Positions 8,493 through 18,345 of a DNA stretch of 64,000 nt are shown here, in pieces. The DNA is taken from positions 30,365 through 94,364 of the forward strand of contig CANNEK010000006.1 in NCBI GenBank assembly GCA_947503625.1, given 5' to 3'. Each line of letters opens with the position of its first letter. Position 1 is the first letter of the stretch. This DNA is from an uncultured Kordiimonas sp. (GTDB lineage Bacteria; Pseudomonadota; Alphaproteobacteria; Sphingomonadales; Kordiimonadaceae). The notes beneath the pieces are model-generated. The model saw nothing but the letters and a program-made list of their open reading frames with translations. It was not told the origin of the DNA and ran no database searches. Made by a program: the position numbers and the translations under genes.

Positions 8493-11400
8493 TCAAAATA
8501 CGACATTCTCTTCTGTCAACAGGCTCGCGTTCACCCCCTCCAGAATGACAAAGTTATCGTCGCCAAGTGATATTCTCAATGAACCATCAACAAATTCAGA
8601 CGCCGCCCTCAGTTCCTCAATACTCTCAAAGCCGTTGGTTAATCCGGCAAAATAAAGCGTGTCTTCGTCTGCGTTGAAATCAGTGATAACGTCGGAGCCG
8701 TTGTTATCGATGAACTTGAAGTCGTCTTCACCGCTTCCGCCGGACAGGATATCGTCTCCATCGCCTCCCCAAAGCGTATCATTGTCGGCACCGCCACTCA
8801 CAGTGTCTGTCCCCTCACCGTTGAACAAGACATCATCGCCGGCGCCGCCTTCAATAAGGTCGTTCCCCTCACCACCGAAGATAGTGTCATCACCGCCTTC
8901 GCCGTCCAGCGTATCTGCACCTGAACCACCACCAATGATATCGTTACCCGAACCACCGGATACAGCGTCAGGACCACCCCGTGCCCAGATTTGATCATCC
9001 AAGCCGGTACCATTCAATACGTTGGTGCCGTCTGTTCCGGCGATAAGTTCACCAGCATCAGGATCAACCGGATCTGGATCAGGTATTGGATCAGGGTCCG
9101 GGTTGGTGTTGCCACCGCCAGTATTACCGCCACCAGAATTACCACCGCCCGTGTTTCCGCCACCAGTGTTGTCATCTTCGCCCTGAATATTGATGGTAAT
9201 GACTTGCTCGGTTCCATCAGCAGCCGAAACGGTAACCAGGTCTGTGACAAGGTCGCCATCGTCAAGGTCTGAAACGGAATTATTGTCCAAATCGTATGAC
9301 CAGCTGCCATCTGCCTCAATAGAGAGTTCGCCGTAAGTGCCGGCTATTGTTTCAGCAATAAAGCTGTCTTCATTGTCATCCGGATCGGAAATAGTGAGCT
9401 GACCCGATGTGCCGCTATCATCTTCACCAATAGTGCGGGATGTAGTTCCAGCGATTATGGCAGCATCATTTGTGCCGGTTATCGTGATGGTGACTTTCTG
9501 GGTACGCGTATTGCCGTCCGGGTCCGACAAGGTGATTGTGAAAACCTCCAGAAGTTCCTCACCTTCAACCAAATAGTCCAAATCACCAGCATTAACGCTC
9601 CACGTGTAGTTATAGGTTCCAGCTTCTTCACCGGCTGTCAGCACCAAGTCACCCAATGCATCTTGGCCACCGACTCCATTGTTAAATGCCACGCTTATAT
9701 CGATAACAGACACATCATTATCATCATCATCAAAGGAGAAGCTGCCGCTTACTTCCAGGTTGCCATCACCTTCCAAAACATCTTCGTCGGATGGCACCGT
9801 GGTAAAGTAAGGTGCACCCTCTAGTGCGACAGAAACCTGATAGGTGCCCGGGTCTCCAGTGAACGCATTCACTGCAATATAGTAGGTACCAGTTTCTGTA
9901 GCTGTGTACTGCAGAGCGGAATCATCGCCAGGCCCGCCATTGTTGTCGGCTTCAACCTCTTCACCGTCCGGTCCACGAAGGGACAGGTACGAATTCTCCA
10001 GCGTACCCAGACCTGAACCCGCGCCGGCTACAGCGATGTCATAGGTCTCTCCTGATTCAAGCTCGACAGCGATCCAGTCATAATCACCGTCAACTTCAAT
10101 CTCGCCTTCGTAGGTGCCGCCAACATCAATTGTTGCCGCTGTGTCTATGCTGGCTGTCGGCTCGTCATCTACAATATTTTCCACAGAAACCTGATAGGTG
10201 CCCGGGTCCCCAGTGAACGCATTCACTGCAATATAGTAGGTACCAGTTTCTGTAGCTGTGTAGCGAAGAGCGGAATCATCACCTGGACCGCCATTGTTGT
10301 CGGCTTCAACCTCTTCACCGTCCGGTCCGCGAAGGGACAGGTACGAATTCTCCAGCGTACCCAGACCTGAACCCGCGCCGGATACACTGACGTCATAGAT
10401 GTTCCCTGCTTCAAGCTCGACAGCGATCCAGTCATAATCACGGTTAACTTCAATCTCGCCTTCGTAGGTGCCGCCAACATCGATTGTTGCCGCCGTGTCC
10501 ACGCTGGCTGTCGGCTCGTCGTCTACAATATTTTCCAGAGAAATCCGGTAAGTCCCTGTAGAACCAGAATCACCTGTAGCACTGATGTAATAGGTACCGT
10601 CTGATGGTGCAGTAAAGTCAAGCAGCGGATTCCTGCCCTCTCCATTGTCATCGTCGCTAGCGAGCGCATTGCCTTGTGAATCATAAACCGTGAGGAGCGG
10701 GTCAAAGAGCGTATAGGGCTCGGTGTCCCTGCCTTCAATACCAATCCGGTATAGCTGTCCTGCTTCAAGCTCTACAGCAATCCAGTCTTCATCATCATCC
10801 TCCTCAGCTTCACCCTCGTAGGTGCTGCCAACATCCATTGTTGCCACAGTGGCAACACCGGCTGTGGGCTCATCGTCATTTTCTACCGGCGCGACAGAAA
10901 CCTGATAGGTACCCGGGTCTCCGGTGAACGCATTCACTGCGATATAGTAGGTACCACTTTCTGTCGCTGTGTAGCGAAGAGCGGAATCAAAGCCTGGCCC
11001 GTCGTTGTTGTCGGCTTCAACCTCTTCACCGTCCGGTCCACGAAGGGACAGGTACGAATTCTCCAGCGTACCCAGACCTGAACCCGCGCCGGCTACAGCG
11101 ATGTCATAGGTCTCTCCTGATTCAAGCTCGACAGCGATCCAGTCATAATCACCGTCAACTTCAATCTCGCCTTCGTAGGTGCCGCCAACATCAATTGTTG
11201 CCGCTGTGTCTATGCTGGCTGTCGGCTCGTCATCTACAATATTTTCCACAGAAACCTGATAGGTGCCCGGGTCCCCAGTGAACGCATTCACTGAAATATA
11301 GTAGGTACCACTTTCTGTCGCTGTGTACTGCAGAGCGGAATCGTCGCCGGGCCCGCCATTGTTGTCGGCTTCAACTTCTTCACCGTCCGGTCCGAGAAGG

Positions 11401-14400
11401 GACAGATACGAATTCTCAAGGGTACCCAAGCCTGAACCCGCGCCGGCTACAGCGATGTCATAGGTGTTCCCTGCTTCAAGCTCAACAGCGATCCAGTCAT
11501 AATCACGGTTAAATTCAATCTCACCGTCGTAGGTGCCGTCAACATCAATTGTTGCTGCTGTATCAACACTGGCAGTTGGCTCGTCATCAGGAACATCGTC
11601 TGCGCCTTCAATGTTTACAGTGATGACCTGTTCCGTTCCATCCACTGATTGAACAGTGATGGTATCGGCTTCCGTTTCACCATCATTAAGGTCAACCACC
11701 GAGTCGGTGTTAAGATCATATGACCAGCTGCCGTCTGCATTGATGGTCAATTCGCCGTAGGTGCCGGTTATGGTTTCAGCGGTAAAGCTATCCTCGCCGT
11801 CATCAAGATCTGTGATCGTCAGTTGGCCAGACACACCGTCATCAGCTTCGCCAATAGTTACGGAAGTGTCGCCACCAATCACTGCGTCATCATTCACACC
11901 TGTTACGTTGATGGTGATGTCCTGCGTGGCTTTATTGCCATCCGGGTCCGTCAATGTAACAGTGAAAACCTCCTGACGAACGTCACCCTCTGCCAGATAG
12001 TCCATAGCGCCTGCCGGAACATCCCACACATAGTCATAGGTACCGTCTTCGCTGCCCGGTGTTAGCGTCAAGGTGCCCAGCGGTGTATCATGGCCGCTAG
12101 CATCGGCGTTAAATGCCGATGTAACAACCACATCAGCAAGGTCAGTGTCGTTATCTATAAACGAAATACTGCCGCTTTGATCTTGGGCGCCATCCCGCTC
12201 TTCCTGCTCTTCAACAGGCGGCTCCGAGGTAAAGTGAGGGGTGCCTCCTGCTTTAACAGAAACCTGATACGTACCTGTAACACCATCCTCATACTCGGTA
12301 ACACCTATATAGTAGGTGCCACTTACTGTCGGTGTGAACAGCTCATACGAATCTAAACCTGGACCGCCATCGCTATTTCTCTCGACCGGCGTACCATTGG
12401 ATAAAAAGATTTCCAATTCAGGGTCAGTAAGCGTACCTGAACCGGAGTCCGCACCAGAAACCCGAATGTCATAGGCCACATTCGCCGTAAGCTCGACAGC
12501 AATCCAGTCTTCGTCACCGCCAACTTCAATCTCGCCTTCGTAGGTGCCGCCAACATCAATTGTTGCCGCCGTGAACACGCTGGCTTCCGGCTCGTCGTCT
12601 GTAACGTCCTTCACAGACAGCTGATAGGTGCCAGCATCATCATAGTAGTCTGACGCGCTGATATAATAGGTACCAGACGTTTCAGCGGTGAATATAATAC
12701 GGGAGCCACTGTCTTCTCCGCCGTTATCGTCTGTTTCCAGCTCAACCCCGTCTGCATCATAAATGACCAGATAAGGATCATTGATTGTAACGTCTGCATG
12801 ATCTTCTTCAGGCAGATCGATCTGATATTCTTGGCCTGCCACAAGCTCTACAGCAATCCAGTCTTCATCACCCTCCTGCTCAAGTTCACCTTCGTAAGTA
12901 CTGTCCACATCCACTGTTGCCGCCGTGAACACGCTGGCTGTTGGCTCGTCGTCTGCAATATTTTCCAGAGAAATCCGGTAAGTCCCTGTAGAACCAGAAT
13001 CACCTGTAGCACTGATGTAATAGGTACCGTCTGATGGTGCAGTAAAGTCAAGCAGCGGATTCCTGCCCTCTCCAGTGTCATCGTCGCTAGCGAGCGCATT
13101 GCCATTTGAATCATAAACCGTGAGGAGCGGGTCAAAGAGCGTATAGGGCTCGGTGTCCCTGCCTTCAATACCAATCCGGTATAGCTGTCCTGCTTCAAGC
13201 TCTACAGCAATCCAGTCTTCATCATCCTGCAATTCAGCGTCACCCTCGTAGGTGCCGCCAACATCGATTGTTGCCGCCGTGTCCACACTTGCCGTTGGTT
13301 CGTCATCTTCAAGACTTTCCAGAGAAATCCGGTAAGTCCCTGTAGAACCAGAATCACCTGTAGCACTGATGTAATAGGTACCATCTGATGGCGCGGTAAA
13401 TTCAAGCAGCGGATTCCTGCCCTCTCCAGTGTCATCGTCGCTAGCGAGCGCATTGCCATTTGAATCATAAACCGTGAGGAGCGGGTCAAAGAGCGTATAG
13501 GGCTCGGTGTCCCTGCCTTCAATACCAATCCGGTATAGCTGTCCTGCTTCAAGCTCTACAGCAATCCAGTCTTCATCATCATCATCCTCAGCTTCACCCT
13601 CGTAGGTGCCGCCAACATCAATTGTTGCCGCTGTGTCTGTGCTGGCTGTCGGTTCGTCGTCAATTGCTGTGACAGAAACCTGATAGGTGCCAACATCACC
13701 ACTTTTATCTGACAGATCTGGCTGTGAGCCAACATTAATGTAGTGAAAACCCGTTTCTGTCGCCGTGTACTGAAGAAGCGAACCCAAACCTTCACCGCCA
13801 TTGTCGTCACTGGCCAATTGGGTGCCGTCTGGTCCGTGAAGATAAAGATTCGGATCTTCCAAAGTACCAAGGCCGGCTTCCTCGCCTGACAGACGGATGT
13901 CATAGGTCTTGCCTTCTACAAGATAAACTTTGACCCAGTCCCTGTCGCCCCCGTAACTGACTGAACCGTCGTAGGTGTCGCCAACATCCATAGTTGCTGC
14001 TGTATCTGTGTTTGCCGTGGGCTCGTCATCAGCTGCATCCACCCGCTCCACTGCAACCTGATAGTCGCCAGCATTGCTTTCTCGGTCGGGCTCCGCACTT
14101 TTAACATCAATATAGAATGTTCCAGTTTCTGTTGCAGTATATACGAGGTATGAATCATTCCCGGGTCCGTCTCTATTGTCACTGTCGACTTCAATGCCGT
14201 TAGGATCACGAAGGATCGCGAGCGGATTCAACACCGCGCCCTCACCCGATACCGCAAAAGTGTAGGTCTGTCCTGCCACAAGCTCGACGGCTATCCAGTC
14301 GTTATCGCTGTTCTGCTCAATAGTACCATCGTAGGTGCCGCCAACACTTACAGTTGCAGCCGTTGAGATGCTCTCAATTGGCTCGTCGTCTCCAATATTT

Positions 14401-15113
14401 TCCACAGAAACCTGATAGGTCCCCGTATTGCTATTCCCAAATCCGGTAACCCGTATGTAGTAGGTACCACTTTCTGTCGGGTTAAACGTTGCGAATGAAT
14501 CAAAGCCTGGACCGCTAGAGCGGTCTGTCACAAGCCTCGTGCCATCGGCAGAAACGATTACCAATAGAGGATCAGCAAGTGTACCTAAACCGGAGTCCTC
14601 ACCGGAAACCCGAATGCCATAGTCCTGTCCTGCCTCAAGCTCGACAGCGATCCAGTCTGCGTCACGTAATTCTTCAATGTTACCGTCGTAGGTGCCACCG
14701 ACATCGATTGTTGCCGCTGTGTCCGCGCTGGCTGTCGGCTCGTCATCAGCTAGCTCCACTGAAAGCTCGTAAGCGCCTATACCACCGTCTTTAGGACCAA
14801 CTTGAATAAAGAATGTACCAGTTTCAGTTGCAGTATACTCGAGGTATGGCTCAAGCCCTGGCCCGGAATCATCATCTGTCGCAATTTCATTTCCGCCAGG
14901 ATCACGAAAGACGATGGACGGATCCGCCAAGGCTGAAACCTGATTATCTACACCTCGTACAGTAAAAACGTAGGTCTGCCCCTGCTCTAGGTCGACGGCA
15001 ATCCAGTCTCTGTCGCGGTCCTCCTCAAGGACACCATTGTAGGTGCCACCAACATTCACAGATGCATTTGTTCCGGTGTCTTCAATTGATTCATCGTCAA
15101 TTATATCAGGCAT
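8493..15113 (-). CDS. Giant RTX protein with 13 PPC-like repeats and two VCBS/cadherin-like regions
   Basis: 2206 residues; ATG at 15113 with GAGGA 7 bases upstream. Residues ~5-954 hold eight ~118-aa repeats, each starting DDEPTAS.DTAAT..VGGTY.G, with DWIAVEL and a closing ESGTYYI.V...GTYQVSV, the pattern of bacterial pre-peptidase C-terminal (PPC) domains. A VCBS/cadherin-like pair follows (~955-1174), five more PPC-like repeats (~1175-1765), and a second VCBS-type region (~1766-1980). A GGGN-rich and DPDPDP linker leads to RTX calcium-binding nonapeptides (~2025-2155) and a C-terminal tail typical of type I secretion. There is no signal peptide. It is very acidic. Probably a cell-surface or released adhesin; no catalytic domain is visible. 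Very similar repeats suggest recent internal duplication. Confidence 0.9.
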   Translation of the reverse strand: MPDIIDDESIEDTGTNASVNVGGTYNGVLEEDRDRDWIAVDLEQGQTYVFTVRGVDNQVSALADPSIVFRDPGGNEIATDDDSGPGLEPYLEYTATETGTFFIQVGPKDGGIGAYELSVELADDEPTASADTAATIDVGGTYDGNIEELRDADWIAVELEAGQDYGIRVSGEDSGLGTLADPLLVIVSADGTRLVTDRSSGPGFDSFATFNPTESGTYYIRVTGFGNSNTGTYQVSVENIGDDEPIESISTAATVSVGGTYDGTIEQNSDNDWIAVELVAGQTYTFAVSGEGAVLNPLAILRDPNGIEVDSDNRDGPGNDSYLVYTATETGTFYIDVKSAEPDRESNAGDYQVAVERVDAADDEPTANTDTAATMDVGDTYDGSVSYGGDRDWVKVYLVEGKTYDIRLSGEEAGLGTLEDPNLYLHGPDGTQLASDDNGGEGLGSLLQYTATETGFHYINVGSQPDLSDKSGDVGTYQVSVTAIDDEPTASTDTAATIDVGGTYEGEAEDDDDEDWIAVELEAGQLYRIGIEGRDTEPYTLFDPLLTVYDSNGNALASDDDTGEGRNPLLEFTAPSDGTYYISATGDSGSTGTYRISLESLEDDEPTASVDTAATIDVGGTYEGDAELQDDEDWIAVELEAGQLYRIGIEGRDTEPYTLFDPLLTVYDSNGNALASDDDTGEGRNPLLDFTAPSDGTYYISATGDSGSTGTYRISLENIADDEPTASVFTAATVDVDSTYEGELEQEGDEDWIAVELVAGQEYQIDLPEEDHADVTINDPYLVIYDADGVELETDDNGGEDSGSRIIFTAETSGTYYISASDYYDDAGTYQLSVKDVTDDEPEASVFTAATIDVGGTYEGEIEVGGDEDWIAVELTANVAYDIRVSGADSGSGTLTDPELEIFLSNGTPVERNSDGGPGLDSYELFTPTVSGTYYIGVTEYEDGVTGTYQVSVKAGGTPHFTSEPPVEEQEERDGAQDQSGSISFIDNDTDLADVVVTSAFNADASGHDTPLGTLTLTPGSEDGTYDYVWDVPAGAMDYLAEGDVRQEVFTVTLTDPDGNKATQDITINVTGVNDDAVIGGDTSVTIGEADDGVSGQLTITDLDDGEDSFTAETITGTYGELTINADGSWSYDLNTDSVVDLNDGETEADTITVQSVDGTEQVITVNIEGADDVPDDEPTASVDTAATIDVDGTYDGEIEFNRDYDWIAVELEAGNTYDIAVAGAGSGLGTLENSYLSLLGPDGEEVEADNNGGPGDDSALQYTATESGTYYISVNAFTGDPGTYQVSVENIVDDEPTASIDTAATIDVGGTYEGEIEVDGDYDWIAVELESGETYDIAVAGAGSGLGTLENSYLSLRGPDGEEVEADNNDGPGFDSALRYTATESGTYYIAVNAFTGDPGTYQVSVAPVENDDEPTAGVATVATMDVGSTYEGEAEEDDDEDWIAVELEAGQLYRIGIEGRDTEPYTLFDPLLTVYDSQGNALASDDDNGEGRNPLLDFTAPSDGTYYISATGDSGSTGTYRISLENIVDDEPTASVDTAATIDVGGTYEGEIEVNRDYDWIAVELEAGNIYDVSVSGAGSGLGTLENSYLSLRGPDGEEVEADNNGGPGDDSALRYTATETGTYYIAVNAFTGDPGTYQVSVENIVDDEPTASIDTAATIDVGGTYEGEIEVDGDYDWIAVELESGETYDIAVAGAGSGLGTLENSYLSLRGPDGEEVEADNNGGPGDDSALQYTATETGTYYIAVNAFTGDPGTYQVSVALEGAPYFTTVPSDEDVLEGDGNLEVSGSFSFDDDDNDVSVIDISVAFNNGVGGQDALGDLVLTAGEEAGTYNYTWSVNAGDLDYLVEGEELLEVFTITLSDPDGNTRTQKVTITITGTNDAAIIAGTTSRTIGEDDSGTSGQLTISDPDDNEDSFIAETIAGTYGELSIEADGSWSYDLDNNSVSDLDDGDLVTDLVTVSAADGTEQVITINIQGEDDNTGGGNTGGGNSGGGNTGGGNTNPDPDPIPDPDPVDPDAGELIAGTDGTNVLNGTGLDDQIWARGGPDAVSGGSGNDIIGGGSGADTLDGEGGDDTIFGGEGNDLIEGGAGDDVLFNGEGTDTVSGGADNDTLWGGDGDDILSGGSGEDDFKFIDNNGSDVITDFNADEDTLYFAGLTNGFESIEELRAASEFVDGSLRISLGDDNFVILEGVNASLLTEENVVF
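9829..11590 (-). repeat. Tandem PPC-like coding repeats, block 2 (five units)
   Basis: Five units of about 350 bp. Four of them (starting near 9829, 10180, 10900 and 11240) share long stretches that look almost identical in DNA, including the codons for GSGLGTLENSYLSL. The fifth (near 10535-10870) is of the RIGIEGRDTEPY type and matches units in block 1, so the two blocks have exchanged sequence. Confidence 0.85.
12240..15090 (-). repeat. Tandem PPC-like coding repeats, block 1 (eight units)
   Basis: Eight units of ~350 bp. The two neighbours near 12955-13310 and 13311-13665 are almost identical to each other and to the block-2 unit near 10535-10870; the others are more diverged. Such tracts are prone to copy-number change. 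Confidence 0.85.
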
Positions 15114-15981
15114 TGCTTCATCCTCTGAGCTTGCAGCGCCGATTTATTTACTGGGGGATAGACCCAAAAATTTGCACGGACGCATTAAAATCTATGTCCC
15201 TGCTAACACGGTGGCCTTTCCGAAATTTCTCCGAAAAGTAGATAATTCTGTCAAAATGTATCGAAAAGAAAAATTCTCGTATTTTCAGTCATTTATCAGC
15301 GAAACGCATCGAAAATTCGGAGTCTTTTTTTTGAAAAAAGATAGGTTTTGATAATGAGGTATCTGACGATTGTCGCTGAAAAAATCGACGGCTCGGAAGC
15401 AGCGAAACAGACACGTGGATCGAAGATACGAAACATCACCGCTGCAGCAGATTAAGGCACACGACCTCATCCGTCGTTTTCATTTCCGGCTGATTTTGCC
15501 CAATTTGTATTGGTTCGCTTTAGCGGGTCCGCAATCCAATCCCACAATGCTGTTAAGTGCCGCCAACACTTATAGCCATTCTGGGTTTTCTGAAAATGTG
15601 TCACCCGGCGAATACCGGTACGGCTAACCCGCGGTGGCGTCCGAAATGCAAACATCAAAGTTGCTTCGGGGTTTGGGGTAATTTGAGCGTCTTGGATGAT
15701 CAATCGACGCGTAATTGTAGATTTTTGTGTAATTTTGGAAAAAAAAATACATTTTTGAGAATTTGTTATTACATTTTTTGATACATTTGACTGCGCAACC
15801 AGTGATTAACGCCTCATAGACGAAGTAATGCAGCCATGGCTGTCCAGCCATTGTGCCGGCTGGCTACACAGCTGAAAAAGTTTGTGGCTGAGATGACAAG
15901 CACGGACACTGCTGGAGTGTTCATAAGGAATGAGCGGCAGGTTACCCGCCTTTTGCGCATTTGAAACAGGTGTAATGCGAC
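15114..15981. promoter_or_regulatory. Divergent regulatory region between RTX gene and response regulator
   Basis: About 870 bp without a supported gene, lying upstream of both the minus-strand RTX gene and the plus-strand regulator. Several short frames exist on both strands but none has a ribosome site plus a plausible product. AT-rich tracts near 15240-15350 and 15715-15785 are the likely promoter areas. No operator can be named from sequence alone. Confidence 0.45.
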
Positions 15982-16719
15982 ATGGATAAAAAACATCATA
16001 TCTTGATTGTCGAAGATGAGTTCGCTCTGCGGAAGTCAATTGCTTCCTACTTTGAGTCTAACGGATTGAAGGTTTCAGAAGCAGAAAATGCAACTCAAGC
16101 TTTAGAGCGTCACAGAGCTGTTGAACCAGATCTTGTTCTTCTAGACATCGTCCTTGATAGCGGCGATGGCTTGGAGGTTTGCAAAGAAATTCGGAGAACA
16201 TCAAATACACCAATCATTTTTTTAACTGGCAGACTTGATCTTCCAGATAGAATTTTAGGGTTGGAAATTGGCGGCGATGATTATGTTACAAAGCCATTTG
16301 ACTTACGTGAACTTTTGGCACGCGTCCGCACGGTTTTGCGGCGGCGTCCGTCCCCTTCCGAGAGCAAAGTGGCGGAAGAAGTTCCCGCATCCAAGATTTC
16401 ATTTGGCCCATGGACACTGGACCCTTCTCAGCGGGCTCTATTTAAAGAGGGTGTTGCGCCCGTGCGGCTTACAAGCGGTGAATTCAAAATTCTTGTGGCC
16501 TTCCTCCGCAACCCAAGGGTGATTTTGAGCCGACAGATGTTGCTAGACCTTAAACAAGGCCAAACTCAGGCAGATATTTATGATCGTTCTATTGATAATT
16601 ATATCTCCAGGATAAGGCGCAAAATTGAAGAGCGTCCAAAACAGCCTCAATATATCAAAACCTACTCTAAAGGAGGCTATGCATTTGAGTGCGACGTTAG
16701 CTTTCATCCCAACGCCTAA
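15982..16719 (+). CDS. OmpR/PhoB-family response regulator
   Basis: 245 residues from the ATG at 15982. The receiver domain (ILIVEDEFAL, Asp in LLDIVLDSGDG, Lys in DDYVTKPFD) and C-terminal winged helix (LTSGEFKILVAFL ... RSIDNYISRIRRKIE ... IKTYSKGGYAF) are complete. It is the same length as the regulator at 7639-8376 and shares distinctive segments, including LLDLKQ and the SIDNYISR / TIDNFISR pair. It is divergent from the giant RTX gene and a likely regulator of it. No histidine kinase is adjacent; the hybrid kinases at 907-4864 are the nearest candidates. Confidence 0.92.
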   Translation: MDKKHHILIVEDEFALRKSIASYFESNGLKVSEAENATQALERHRAVEPDLVLLDIVLDSGDGLEVCKEIRRTSNTPIIFLTGRLDLPDRILGLEIGGDDYVTKPFDLRELLARVRTVLRRRPSPSESKVAEEVPASKISFGPWTLDPSQRALFKEGVAPVRLTSGEFKILVAFLRNPRVILSRQMLLDLKQGQTQADIYDRSIDNYISRIRRKIEERPKQPQYIKTYSKGGYAFECDVSFHPNA

Positions 16720-16963
16720 GCAAATCCCACAATGAACAATGTCGCTTGCGGACTCCTTGAACGGGAGGACTAGTGTTGCGCTCAGTGCACTAAAGGAAAA
16801 CAACCAGTGCAATGCCAATGCCACACACTGGCAAGGCAACGGTTGCAGGCAGTGGTCTGTTGAAACTGTCCAACAAGCCCAACACAAATCGACTGATTAA
16901 CGGTGTTTTTTTCATAGGTAATTCCGTATTTTCTCTTGAAGTTCGCTGGCCAAAATCACGGTG

Positions 16964-17260
16964 TTAAACCGCTTGGTCTCGTTCGTGCTCTAACCGATAA
17001 ATGGTGCCACCCACGAAAATATGCCCGCCCCTGGGCCCATAGGCGAATCCTCCGCTATGACTTCTGCAAGCAATCGCCTTGACATCGACCAGGTAGGTGA
17101 GATGTTTCCGTAATTCCTCGAAAGCCGCCCCACTGGGCTGTTGCCTCTTGGACCTTATATATCCGAGCGACGCAGCAATTTCGGATAATCGAACCTCAGG
17201 ACAGGAGTGGTTCGCTATGCAGGAAATGATATCCTCGATGACCTTATTACTATAGTTCAT
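16964..17260 (-). CDS. Small hypothetical protein, possibly a winged-helix
   Basis: 98 residues from the ATG at 17260; an in-frame ATG at 17278 gives six more. The shorter form is preferred because GAGG lies 8 bases before it, and the same GAGGCTTGTA string precedes the next gene upstream (17661). The product has an N-terminal helix (IEDIISCIANHS), a central SEIAASLGYIRSKR that could be a helix-turn-helix, and a basic, glycine-rich C-terminal hairpin (GGFAYGPRGGHIFVGG) that could be a wing. I do not recognise the family. It is probably co-transcribed with the 97-aa gene. Confidence 0.5.
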   Translation of the reverse strand: MNYSNKVIEDIISCIANHSCPEVRLSEIAASLGYIRSKRQQPSGAAFEELRKHLTYLVDVKAIACRSHSGGFAYGPRGGHIFVGGTIYRLEHERDQAV

Positions 17261-17367
17261 GTTACAAGCCTCGATCATTGCTAAATCACAGGTAGTCTAG
17301 CGGACCTGTATCTGATTAATTTGTCACCTTTGTCCTAGAATGATGGAAATATGTGTCCGTTAATTAC

Positions 17368-17661
17368 TCAGCCGGGTCTGAGATATTCTCGAACATATTC
17401 GCCCTGGCTATGCGCATCAGGGCGGCGCCCACTATGGTGGCACCAAGCAAGGAAACTATGAGTTTCAATATACACCCGCGTCACGACGAATCCCTGACCA
17501 TCCAACTGACGTTCGTAGGCTAGCATGTCCTCCAACCATTGAGCATAACTGGCTGGCATTAAAACGGCATCGAGCATAAGCCCTTTTGCCTCTTCAAAAT
17601 CTTCCGGGCCATACCACGGAAGTGGGACAGTGGCTGCACTACCTGTATTCATGTGGTTCAT
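17368..17661 (-). CDS. Conserved small protein, paralogue of 7164-7460 (function unknown)
   Basis: 97 residues; ATG at 17661 with GAGG ~6 bases upstream. It shares with the product at 7164-7460 the order PLPWY, DAVLMP, Y..W, ML.YE, RVYIE and FLAWC. The C-terminus (RRPDAHSQGEYVREYL) matches the other copy's KPADAVSRVKYSEIL in spacing. No signal or membrane segment. The two copies bracket the RTX/regulator cluster. Function unknown. Confidence 0.75.
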   Translation of the reverse strand: MNHMNTGSAATVPLPWYGPEDFEEAKGLMLDAVLMPASYAQWLEDMLAYERQLDGQGFVVTRVYIETHSFLAWCHHSGRRPDAHSQGEYVREYLRPG

Positions 17662-17889
17662 CTACAAGCCTCACACGCCAGTAATTGAGTTGTAGATGAT
17701 AGCGGCTATGGCGCTTCAAAGTGTTAGCGGGTATTGGCGAAATAGTATTTTTTTGTATCAGACAAAGCTAAGAACACTTTATGAAGGGCTGGTGGCTACC
17801 TGAGTTAATCGGCCTAGAGAGTTCTCCGCATTGATTTCGAGACCGCACTAACATTTGCGACACAATATTTGTGATAACCTTCTTTAGCG

Positions 17890-18178
17890 AAACACATTTG
17901 TGCGGGGCTATGCCCCTCACGTTGACCTTCCTCACTTTGTTCGTCGGTCCGAACGGTAGATTTCAACAGACATACAACCGTAATCAAAACGCAAAAGACC
18001 CGCCTCAAGGGCGGGTCTCTGCGTTTGGTTGCGGGAGTAGGATTAGTCTCGTCACCCTGACGGGTTCCTCGTCATTCCGCTGCGGCGCTGCCTTGCTCCA
18101 TATGAACCTTTTACGGTTCAAGTCCTACGCGCAGCCCATATACGTAAAAAGGGCCCCGTTGGGACCCTTTTTACGTAT
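17890..18178 (-). repeat. Boundary repeat left of site B (two terminators and tRNA-end fragments)
   Basis: From left to right: a palindrome-rich stretch (CTCACGTTGACCTTCCTCACTTTGTTCGTCGG), also seen near 33400; a terminator at 17989-18025 (AGACCCGCC / GGCGGGTCT); a minus-strand tRNA acceptor/T-arm fragment at 18026-18044; ~75 bp with CCTCGTCATTCCGCTGCGGCG; a small TGAACC/GGTTCA palindrome; and the terminator at 18141-18177. The segment from 18026 on is almost the same as 50094-50249. Open frames across it are artefacts. Confidence 0.7.
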
Positions 18179-18345
18179 TGGTTGCGGGAGTAGGATTTGA
18201 ACCTACGACCTTCAGGTTATGAGCCTGATTGATATATACATAACTACTTGATATAATTAATATATTTAAATCGTGTAAATTTTTGTGTGCAATTTTTGTG
18301 CGAGTTTTATGCTCCGAAAAACTCATTTTAAAGCCCGCTAGGCGT
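18179..18345 (-). other. Site B: tRNA-Met(CAU) 3' half with att-like arm
   Basis: 18179-18229 read on the minus strand gives an anticodon stem-loop with CAU, variable loop, T arm with GGTTCAAATCC, and an acceptor ending CCCGCAACCA, as in initiator tRNA. Instead of the tRNA 5' half, the sequence continues into GATTGATA and an AT-rich arm with TTTGTGTGCAATTTTTGTGCG at ~18283-18305 and a conserved end (CATTTTAAAGC). Interpreted as the distal junction of the island on its high-coordinate side. Confidence 0.85.

Noticed and set aside
8493..15113. CRISPR-like or satellite repeat array
   Set aside because: The repeats are ~350 bp, in frame and encode PPC-like domains; there are no short repeats with unique spacers.
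17871..18200. 109-codon frame, similar to one at 50076-50264
   Set aside because: Both cross terminators and tRNA-end fragments of the boundary repeat; the likeness reflects repeated non-coding DNA, not a protein family.
18179..18345. Functional tRNA-Met gene
   Set aside because: Only the part from the anticodon stem to CCA is present; the D arm and 5' acceptor strand are absent at all five sites.
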